Made by a program: the position numbers and the translations under genes. Positions 13,658 through 18,489 of a stretch of 18,489 nucleotides of DNA are shown here, in pieces. A model generated the notes under the pieces. It had not been told where the DNA came from and did not search any database. It saw nothing but the letters and a program-made list of their open reading frames with translations. The stretch spans positions 1 through 18,489 of the forward strand of contig JBBROA010000084.1 in the NCBI GenBank assembly GCA_038229875.1, given 5' to 3'. The stretch is from JALYUA01 sp038229875 (GTDB taxonomy: Bacteria; Acidobacteriota; Thermoanaerobaculia; UBA5066; Gp7-AA6). Each line of letters opens with the position of its first letter. Position 1 is the first letter of the stretch.

Positions 13658-14520
13658 AGAGCAACCAGGCCGAGTACGGGGTGAGGATGGTCTGCCAGGT
13701 GCTGGGAGTCTCCCCCAGCGGGTACTATGCGTGGACGAGCCGCGGGCCATCGGCGCGAGAGCTGTCAGACGCGGTGTTGACGGAACGGATCCGAGAGATC
13801 CACAAAGGGTCGCGCCAGACGTACGGAGTGCCGCGGGTGCATTTTGAGCTGGCCGTGGAAGGTGTCCGCGTCGGTCGCAAGCGTGTGGCTCGTCTGATGA
13901 GAGCGGCCGGCCTTGCCGGGATCAGCCGCCGCAGGTGGATCCGCACGACGGTACGGTCTGCCGGGGCATCTGCGGCGCCGGACCTGGTGGATCGGGACTT
14001 TACGGCATCCGCACCCGACCGGCTGTGGGTGGCCGACATCACCTATATCCCGACCTGGGCGGGGTTCCTGTACTTGGCCGTGGTGCTGGATGCCTGGAGC
14101 CGGAGAGTGGTCGGGTGGGCAATGGCTTCGCACCTGAGAACCGAGCTCGTGCTCGAGGCTCTGAACATGGCTATCGAGCAGCGACGCCCGTCCCAGGTGG
14201 TTCATCACTCCGATCACGGGACGCAGTACACGTCGATCGCCTTCGGACAACGGTGTCGGGAGTTGGGAGTTCGCCCCTCGATGGGATCGGTCGGCGACTG
14301 CTACGACAACGCGATGTGCGAGAGCTTCTTTGCGACACTCGAGTGCGAGTGCCTCGACCGGAATCGGTTCCGGACGCAAACGGAAGCGAGAATGGCCGTC
14401 TTCGATTTCATCGAAGGGTTCTACAACCCGCGACGTCGTCATTCTTCGCTGGGCTATCTCTCGCCCATCGCTTACGAAAGGAACACCGACACATCAGCCA
14501 CGATGGTCAACGTATGCTGA
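13654..14520 (+). CDS. IS3-family transposase OrfB (DDE integrase-like)
   Basis: A 288-residue catalytic subunit of the rve (retroviral integrase-like) fold. The usual opening YGVRMVCQVLGVSPSGYYAW is followed by an HTH_21-like segment (YGVPRVHFEL) and the catalytic triad Asp128 (WVADITYIP), Asp187 (HHSDHGTQY) and Glu223 (MCESFF), with exactly 35 residues between the second Asp and the Glu, as in IS3. It ends with YNPRRRHSSLGYLSP, typical of the family. The frame stays open upstream of the GTG in -1 register to orfA, so a fused OrfAB is possible. A GC-rich hairpin (GCGGGGC-TCC-GCCCCGC, 14527-14543) follows the stop. Confidence 0.95.
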   Translation: MKSNQAEYGVRMVCQVLGVSPSGYYAWTSRGPSARELSDAVLTERIREIHKGSRQTYGVPRVHFELAVEGVRVGRKRVARLMRAAGLAGISRRRWIRTTVRSAGASAAPDLVDRDFTASAPDRLWVADITYIPTWAGFLYLAVVLDAWSRRVVGWAMASHLRTELVLEALNMAIEQRRPSQVVHHSDHGTQYTSIAFGQRCRELGVRPSMGSVGDCYDNAMCESFFATLECECLDRNRFRTQTEARMAVFDFIEGFYNPRRRHSSLGYLSPIAYERNTDTSATMVNVC

Positions 14521-14610
14521 GGGAGGGCGGGGCTCCGCCCCGCACCCCGACCAGGGAACCCCGATGGGAATCCCTAACGGAAAACCGTCCACGGAAACGG
14601 GGTAGCTCCA

Positions 14611-14813
14611 TCCCATGGTGCCCACCACTCGTCGCAGGCCTTACAGATGAGACGCCGGAAGTTCTCCTTCCCTTCATCAACGTTGAGGGATTCACAGCGC
14701 GGGCAGGTAACAGCATGTGTGACGCCGCGAAACGAATAGAACGTGCGCGACTCGGCCACGGTAAGTGTTCGGGTGCCGGTCGGGGGTATAATCTGGCGAC
14801 ATTTATCATTCAT
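14611..14813 (-). pseudogene. 5' part of the IS-interrupted zinc-ribbon gene
   Basis: From the ATG at 14813 the minus strand encodes MNDKCRQII..., then CPRC (residues 37 and 40) and CKAC (57 and 60), a four-cysteine zinc ribbon, followed by DEWWAPW at the IS edge. As it stands the frame runs into the IS and stops at 14574, adding foreign residues. Rejoined to 13219-13288 the protein would be 89 residues long. The frame is also open upstream to an ATG at 15014, with coding-like codons, so the original protein may have been longer or fused (see 14854-15075). It is probably a small nucleic-acid-binding protein of the element; its role is unknown. Confidence 0.8.
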
Positions 14814-14851
14814 TCTGATTTCGCCCCCGGCGATCCGGGGGCGGTTTTTTT
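14787..14851 (+). ncRNA. Possible short antisense RNA over the start of the zinc-ribbon gene
   Basis: A perfect TATAAT (14787-14792) on the plus strand lies about 30 bp before a strong intrinsic terminator (14822-14851), so a transcript of about 50 nt, roughly 14799-14851, would cover the ATG at 14813 of the minus-strand gene. No good -35 is present, and the TATAAT could simply reflect the opposite-strand codons. Speculative. Confidence 0.2.
14822..14851 (+). terminator. Intrinsic terminator, plus strand
   Basis: CGCCCCCGG (14822-14830), loop CGAT, CCGGGGGCG (14835-14843), then G and seven T residues (14845-14851). It is a strong rho-independent terminator in the plus direction, opposite to the surrounding operon. 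It could block antisense transcription entering from the IS, or end a short RNA. On the minus strand the same hairpin sits 8 nt before the ATG at 14813. Confidence 0.8.
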
Positions 14852-14853
14852 GC

Positions 14854-15075
14854 TCACCACCAGCGTCCCGCAGGCTGTGGAACGGGATCATTTCGCTCTC
14901 CGCATCCGACAGGCTGTCCGCATACCTGCGATTCATCAACGGCGTGTTGAATGACCGGGAATGTCGCTCGGACGAGACCCTGATCTGAGGCGACTCGTCG
15001 CCCGAGCGCGTCATCGGTGACGGGAATCAGTTCAGGGTATGGCCCCAAGTCCGTCATTCGCCGGTACAGGCTCAT
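14854..15075 (-). CDS. Small unknown ORF coupled to the gene before it; possible frameshift
   Basis: The ATG at 15075 overlaps the TGA of the preceding gene as ATGA, a usual sign of translational coupling in this operon. The 73-codon frame reads MSLYRRMTDLGPYPELIPV and has coding-like third positions only for about the first 28 codons. From about 15014 the +1 frame (ATG 15014, running into the zinc-ribbon gene) has the better codon pattern and includes NRRYADSLSDAESEMIPFHS. Either two genes overlap here, or a frameshift has split one longer gene. No known motif was seen. Confidence 0.4.
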   Translation of the reverse strand: MSLYRRMTDLGPYPELIPVTDDALGRRVASDQGLVRATFPVIQHAVDESQVCGQPVGCGERNDPVPQPAGRWW

Positions 15076-15500
15076 TTCGTGTCCGGTTCCGGCTCGGGTG
15101 GCCTTCGCGCCTCAATCGCGTCTATCTCGCGTTGGAAAGCGAAATTTCGCAAGTTCGTCTGCATCTGCTTCGCATCTTCGTCGGACACGATGATGGTCCC
15201 GGCGGGCGGCTTACCCTTGGCCTCCTCAGCCTCCAGCCGGACAAGTTCGGACATCTTTTCGTGGACGGACGCCTGATATTCAGGGTCGGCCAGGTCTCCT
15301 GTCGCGTGGAACCGCTCAAGGTCGATGGCCTCCCGAAGTCTGTCGAGTTTCCGTTTCGGTGTGCCGTCCGCCCATCGCTCGACATCCGGCTGCTTCGGGG
15401 TCGGTGGATGCGTGGCGACACGGCGCTGTTGGCTCTGCCAACCTTTCGCCACTCGTGCGGCGATGGCGCTTTTCGCTCTATTGCCGATCTTCAGACTCAT
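15072..15500 (-). CDS. Unknown 142-residue element protein
   Basis: Not recognised. The protein is charged and mostly helical, with a basic N-terminus (KIGNRAKSAIAARVAKGW), a central acidic helical stretch (DPEYQASVHEKMSELVRLEA, then EEAKGK) and a proline-rich acidic tail. There is no signal peptide or membrane segment. The start ATG overlaps the stop of the gene before it (ATGA) and its own stop overlaps the next start in the same way, so it belongs to a tightly coupled operon. It could be a DNA-packaging or structural accessory protein, but nothing specific supports that. Confidence 0.8.
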   Translation of the reverse strand: MSLKIGNRAKSAIAARVAKGWQSQQRRVATHPPTPKQPDVERWADGTPKRKLDRLREAIDLERFHATGDLADPEYQASVHEKMSELVRLEAEEAKGKPPAGTIIVSDEDAKQMQTNLRNFAFQREIDAIEARRPPEPEPDTK

Positions 15501-16117
15501 CGGTTTCCTTCCCTTTCAATTTTCTTGAGATCCTTGCCCGCCTTCTTCGCGGCTTCGTAGGCGGCTTGACTACTGAGCAGCGCGGAGAATTCCTCCGTAG
15601 CGGGCATGCCGCCTGTTCGGACCTCGGGCACGGTCTTGCTCGTCCCGGAACCTCCTCCAGCACGCGACAGCACTTTGTCGCCCGGCAGGACTGACCGCAG
15701 GGCGGAGTCGTCTGCCGGAACAGGTTCCGCTGCTTCATCGTCCGGGTCGAACAACTCCAGCGATCCATCCTCGGTCAGCCGCGAAACGCCTGTCAGCGAA
15801 TCGACAGCCGTTCGTCGGTCGGCGGGCGTCACGAAGTCGATGGAGTCGAGCGCCTCCCGGATCGCAATGCGATGACGGGCTTCCGGGTCGCCGGTCGGCG
15901 TGGTGGCCGTGGCGAGCTTCGCCTCCGCTTCGGCCAGTTTCGCCTTTGCCTCTCGAGTTGAAACGCGCCCGTTTCCGGCTTGACGGGCCAAGGTCCGGTC
16001 CTTCGCATCCTTCAAGGCGGCTTCGGCTACCGCCGTCGCGTCCTCGGCACTGATTCCAAGGGATTCGGCCACATCTAAGAATGAACTCATCGTTGGCGGT
16101 TCAGGCTCGTTCGACAT
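15497..16117 (-). CDS. Unknown 206-residue element protein with coiled-coil segment
   Basis: Not recognised. Residues about 15-80 are Ala/Glu/Lys-rich and predicted helical, with a likely coiled coil around STREAKAKLAEAEAKLATAT; the middle is acidic (LFDPDDEAAEPVPADD) and the C-terminus again helical and basic (AAYEAAKKAGKDLKKIE). No cysteines or membrane segments. The start overlaps the end of the upstream gene by 17 nt and the stop overlaps the next start as ATGA. This composition resembles phage scaffold-like or minor virion proteins, but many operon-encoded accessory proteins look the same, so no function is assigned. Confidence 0.8.
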   Translation of the reverse strand: MSNEPEPPTMSSFLDVAESLGISAEDATAVAEAALKDAKDRTLARQAGNGRVSTREAKAKLAEAEAKLATATTPTGDPEARHRIAIREALDSIDFVTPADRRTAVDSLTGVSRLTEDGSLELFDPDDEAAEPVPADDSALRSVLPGDKVLSRAGGGSGTSKTVPEVRTGGMPATEEFSALLSSQAAYEAAKKAGKDLKKIEREGNR

Positions 16118-16766
16118 CGTCAGCCTCCAAGAGCGTTTGGTCCTCGCGCTCGGTCCCGAGAAGGCAGTTCTTGATGGCCGCTCTCTGCTCAGGAGTCGCG
16201 TAATCCCGGACGTACATCCACAGGTCTGCCGCTGAGATGGTTGGCCGTCCGCTCTTCAATCGCCGGGGCACTCCGAGTTCGTGCACTAGGACTCCGGTCA
16301 GGCGCGACCAGTTCGCAGCTTTCTCGTTGGGAGGAATTGCGGCAAAGTTCTCCAGCTCGGCCTCTGTCAGGACCGTCTTGAGCCACTTCCGCGCCAGTCC
16401 CACTCCTTCAGTGACCTCAACCATCTTCTCGTCGGCCAACTGTTCCTTCAGAGCCTTGATCTCACGGTCACGGTGCCGGACCATTTGCAAGGTCTCCTTC
16501 GCCTGAGTGGCCCAGGTATCGGCCAACCCGATAGCCTGTTGAACCTCGTCGATGTGGCGCGCGGGGGATGTCTCGCCGTGCTCCAGGCGCTTCTTCTCCG
16601 CGAGGACAACCGCTTCGAGGAAATCTGTCGTGCACTGCCCGCGCTTCTCGGCAGTCTCCCGGATGAACGTTTTTAGTTCCCGCGTCACCTGAAAATGCAC
16701 CGTCGCCACTCGGTCGTGCGAGCCTCTCGGTAGGTAGCGGCCCCGCTCGTCCGTCGCTCGTTCCAT
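16101..16766 (-). CDS. Unknown 221-residue protein with ribbon-helix-helix-like N-terminus and coiled coil
   Basis: The start is placed at the ATG at 16766, with AAAGGAG five bases upstream, not at the ATG at 16844 that would add 26 residues. Residues about 20-60 (VATVHFQVTRELKTFIRE followed by TAEKRGQCTTDFLEAVVL) follow the strand-helix-helix pattern of Arc/MetJ-type ribbon-helix-helix DNA-binding proteins. Residues about 70-115 form a probable coiled coil (REIKALKEQLADEK) and the remainder is helical. It heads the run of overlapping genes down to 15072. A DNA-binding role, such as operon repressor or relaxosome/partition accessory, is plausible; the fold call is by eye. Confidence 0.8.
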   Translation of the reverse strand: MERATDERGRYLPRGSHDRVATVHFQVTRELKTFIRETAEKRGQCTTDFLEAVVLAEKKRLEHGETSPARHIDEVQQAIGLADTWATQAKETLQMVRHRDREIKALKEQLADEKMVEVTEGVGLARKWLKTVLTEAELENFAAIPPNEKAANWSRLTGVLVHELGVPRRLKSGRPTISAADLWMYVRDYATPEQRAAIKNCLLGTEREDQTLLEADDVERA

Positions 16767-16920
16767 AGCTTCTCCTTTCGTAAGTCTGGGAGAAGCATCG
16801 GCGGTCTGGTTGTTCCGCGCGAAGGAGTTTTTCAACGTTGTCACGAGACTAAATTGTTAAGTCGCACGTGAGGCAGCCGCTTCACATGGAAGCCGCGTTC
16901 AACTTCGCGGGAGGCTACGG

Positions 16921-17409
16921 TCAACTCACCGTTTTAAGCGCCTCAAGCAACGCATTCTGAACTGTCTCTAGGCTCATCTTGGGGTGGCGGAGGCGGTACT
17001 GGTTGACCGCCTTGATAACTTGCCGGGACAGCACTCTTGAATCGCCTTCCGGATCGCGTAGTTTATTCCGCAAAGCCTTTATTTGGCGGATCGCTCGCTC
17101 GTTGCTGGGTAGTGGGCTGTTGTTTCCGAGCGTCGCAGCGACCGATGCCATCAGGTTTCGGTTATCAATTCGTCCCAGCTCGGTTAAGAGAGTGTCGCGG
17201 CCAGCCGCCTTTAGCCAAGCCAGTTGCGGATGATCCAACATGTCCAGCATCTGGTATGCCCTTATCCGGTATTGATCGTTCTGCTTTCCACGTCGGGTTT
17301 CAGAACGTCCAAACCCGCCGCGGTCCACCTTTCGCTGAAGATCGGGGTCCAGAATCTCTTTCCTTGGGCGACCCCTTCGCTTTCCGGAAGCCTTTTCCGA
17401 TTTCGCCAT
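16921..17409 (-). CDS. Unknown 162-residue protein with AT-hook-like N-terminus
   Basis: Not recognised as a family. Close to the start is KRRGRPRKE, a match to the AT-hook core (RGRP), which binds the minor groove of AT-rich DNA; the rest is helical and basic (RRGKQNDQYRIRAYQMLDML, then ERAIRQIKALRNKL). From the ATG at 17409 the GGAGGA upstream is almost adjacent to the start, an unusually short spacing. The frame is open further upstream, but that part gives no better start or sensible residues. It is separated from its neighbours by 137 and 154 bp. Possibly a DNA-binding accessory protein. Confidence 0.75.
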   Translation of the reverse strand: MAKSEKASGKRRGRPRKEILDPDLQRKVDRGGFGRSETRRGKQNDQYRIRAYQMLDMLDHPQLAWLKAAGRDTLLTELGRIDNRNLMASVAATLGNNSPLPSNERAIRQIKALRNKLRDPEGDSRVLSRQVIKAVNQYRLRHPKMSLETVQNALLEALKTVS

Positions 17410-17547
17410 TCCTCCATTCTCGCAGGAGAGCGAAAGGCATCGGACGGTCGGACGTAGGGTGTCGAGAAGCGACGATGACCGCGCCTGCAAGCGCGGGGTC
17501 TGGGGTCGGATGGATTAGGTCTTAAATCGCAAATCTGAATGGCGCAT

Positions 17548-17985
17548 TTACGAGGGCAGGATCACGGGGTCATCAGGGAGGACCGTTGCGTCAAGAATCT
17601 CCTCATCCGGGTCGGGGGAAGGCGGAAGCGCCGGGCGCTCGGGGGCGACGGACCGCTGCCGCTTCGACCAAATCTCCGCGAGGACGCCTTCCGCGCCGAG
17701 AGTGACAGCGACACGTTGGGTCGGCAAGCCGTCTTTGTAGGAGTGAAGCAATTTGAGGAGTTCGAGTTTGCATTTCGTGTCCGTGCTCACGAGGATCGAA
17801 CGGACGAGTTCCGGTTCTACGAGCTGAAGAAGGTCCGCGATGCCTAGACCGTCTTTCGAACGAGCGACTAAATCATCCAGCCGTTCCAGCAGTTCGTTAG
17901 GGACGGCACGCGATTGCAGTGCGATTAATGTCGCTTTCGACTTCCTCCCCGCTCCCGTCCGCGCTCCCCCGTGACCGTAGGCCAT
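17548..17985 (-). CDS. Unknown 145-residue protein with GGARTGAGRKSKA N-terminus
   Basis: The opening GHGGARTGAGRKSKATL resembles the basic GGARPGAGRKPK tail at the start of many phage and satellite proteins, including some small terminase subunits, where it contacts DNA or RNA. The body is helical (VPNELLERLDDLVARS, IADLLQLVEPELVRSILV) and the C-terminus is proline-rich and acidic. The ATG at 17985 has no clear ribosome-binding site. It is the first gene of the minus-strand series and is divergent from the plus-strand zinc-ribbon gene across about 155 bp. No large terminase is visible, so I do not call it a terminase subunit. Confidence 0.72.
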   Translation of the reverse strand: MAYGHGGARTGAGRKSKATLIALQSRAVPNELLERLDDLVARSKDGLGIADLLQLVEPELVRSILVSTDTKCKLELLKLLHSYKDGLPTQRVAVTLGAEGVLAEIWSKRQRSVAPERPALPPSPDPDEEILDATVLPDDPVILPS

Positions 17986-18032
17986 ATGCGTTCGACTCTA
18001 CGCCCGCTCCCCGAAGTTACATCGATTCTGCG

Positions 18033-18053
18033 TTTCGCAATTTCATCGCGAAA
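18033..18053. promoter_or_regulatory. Inverted repeat in the divergent spacer
   Basis: TTTCGC (18033-18038) and GCGAAA (18048-18053) form a 6-bp inverted repeat with a 9-bp gap between the divergent genes at 17985 and 18142. The centre-to-centre distance would suit a dimeric repressor. No clear -10/-35 pair overlaps it, so this is only a candidate operator. Confidence 0.22.
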
Positions 18054-18141
18054 ACCTCTTCCCTCGCGTGGAGGGGCGTCCACTAATCGGAAGCGGCCCG
18101 GAAAACGCAATGGGGCGTCATTCGCGGGCCGTGAGGTGAAG

Positions 18142-18312
18142 ATGAAAGCGAAACGAAAGCCGAAGCCGGGAGCCTTCTTCGCGGGACGATCCGGCGGACT
18201 TTGTTTGAGTTGCCGGAGGTACTCGCAAGCGGGCCAGAGTATCTGCCTCGAATGCCGCGAAGCGGGCGCGCACCCTGCGAAAGCTGGCCGAAAAGCGAAG
18301 GTGGCGAAATGA
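18142..18312 (+). CDS. Small zinc-ribbon protein (56 residues)
   Basis: A short basic protein with two CxxC knuckles, CLSC (residues 21 and 24) and CLEC (35 and 38), 10 residues apart, between lysine/arginine-rich ends (MKAKRKPKPG and KAGRKAKVAK). The ATG at 18142 has AGGTGA a few bases upstream; the frame is open to 17971, but that part has no ribosome-binding site and would cover the divergent spacer. Its stop overlaps the ATG of a 26-codon ORF. Probably a nucleic-acid-binding accessory protein of the element. Confidence 0.65.
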   Translation: MKAKRKPKPGAFFAGRSGGLCLSCRRYSQAGQSICLECREAGAHPAKAGRKAKVAK

Positions 18313-18389
18313 TCCGGCTCTCCGACATCTCGCAGCCGGTAATGGACGATCTAGCAGCCCGTGGAAAAAGTCTGATTTTGTCGGCATGA
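18309..18389 (+). CDS. 26-codon ORF coupled to the zinc-ribbon gene
   Basis: The ATG at 18309 overlaps the TGA of the preceding gene as ATGA. The predicted peptide is MIRLSDISQPVMDDLAARGK with a short hydrophobic tail (SLILSA). It is too short for a family call. The coupled start is the only support; it could be a small protein or chance. Confidence 0.35.
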   Translation: MIRLSDISQPVMDDLAARGKSLILSA

Positions 18390-18440
18390 AGTAACTGCCA
18401 GACTCGTTGTCATCGGCAAAGACAGTCGAGGGGGGGCACG

Positions 18441-18489
18441 ATGTCGATGGGTAGCCGGGAAGGTGGCGAGCAACCGTTCCTGTGGGTGA
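18441..18489 (+). CDS. Start of a further gene, cut by the window edge
   Basis: An ATG at 18441 follows GAGGGGGGG a few bases upstream and opens MSMGSREGGEQPFLWV, still open at the last base. A start of this kind, a short polar stretch then LWV, recalls IS1182-type (DDE) transposases, but sixteen residues cannot establish that. Confidence 0.4.
   Translation, partial: MSMGSREGGEQPFLWV

Larger units (their letters stand above)
13289..14610 (+). mobile_element. IS3-family insertion sequence, 1322 bp
   Basis: The ends are 24-bp imperfect inverted repeats: left 13289-13312 (begins TGGAG, ends CGTGGAC) and right 14587-14610 (begins GTCCACG, ends CTCCA), matching at 19 of 24 positions by my count. 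The flanks are TCC (13286-13288) and TCC (14611-14613), the 3-bp target duplication expected of IS3-family elements. Inside are overlapping orfA and orfB with the orfB frame -1 to orfA. It is inserted against the direction of the host operon. Intact ends, an unbroken transposase and a recoverable target frame suggest a recent insertion. Confidence 0.93.

Noticed and set aside
14500..14520. Right terminal repeat of the IS inside the end of orfB (CCACGATGGTCAAC)
   Set aside because: It needs a 4-nt gap to match the left end and gives no target duplication; 14587-14610 matches without gaps and is flanked by TCC on both sides.

Overview
The window is high-GC bacterial DNA that splits at about position 10,714 into two regions of different character. 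Nothing in it fixes the taxon. The GC-rich coding style and the stand-alone small NRPS locus would fit a soil bacterium (for example Acidobacteriota, Myxococcota or a related phylum), but that is inference.

Left region (1 to about 10,713, chromosomal): a compact nonribosomal peptide synthetase (NRPS) locus. It holds a Sfp-type 4'-phosphopantetheinyl transferase (63-776, +), a tridomain adenylation-carrier-thioesterase protein (1588-4347, -) and, divergently from it, a 1612-residue acyl-CoA dehydrogenase-adenylation-carrier-condensation protein (4441-9279, +). The A-T-TE protein has no condensation domain, and the other protein ends in one with no module after it, so the two look like halves of one two-residue assembly line. 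The ACAD-fused A domain reads as a glycine-type specificity pocket (DILQLGMVWK), which is at odds with classical alpha,beta-desaturation. The PPTase would activate both carrier domains. After the NRPS come about 0.6 kb without a clear gene, then a small DUF1499-like protein (9896-10231) and more non-coding DNA.

Boundary: 10,714-10,741 is the 3' end (T-arm, acceptor strand, CCA) of a tRNA on the minus strand, probably tRNA-Pro, with no 5' half. An intrinsic terminator in the same orientation lies just beyond it on the chromosomal side. This is what the far end of an element integrated at a tRNA 3' end looks like; the element lies to the right and the intact tRNA should be past the right edge.

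Right region (about 10,745 to 18,489, element): a minus-strand series of small, mostly unrecognised genes (17985 down to about 14,600) and a primase-helicase (13110-11161). The primase 3' end and downstream DNA carry two families of short direct repeats and a long inverted repeat, a candidate replication origin and/or integrase arm sites. No integrase, capsid or conjugation gene is visible, so satellite, plasmid-like or ICE identity cannot be decided here. A 1322-bp IS3-family element (13289-14610) with 24-bp terminal repeats and a 3-bp TCC duplication sits in a small zinc-ribbon gene; removing it restores the reading frame exactly. At the far right a short plus-strand zinc-ribbon gene, a coupled 26-codon ORF and the start of one more gene run to the edge.
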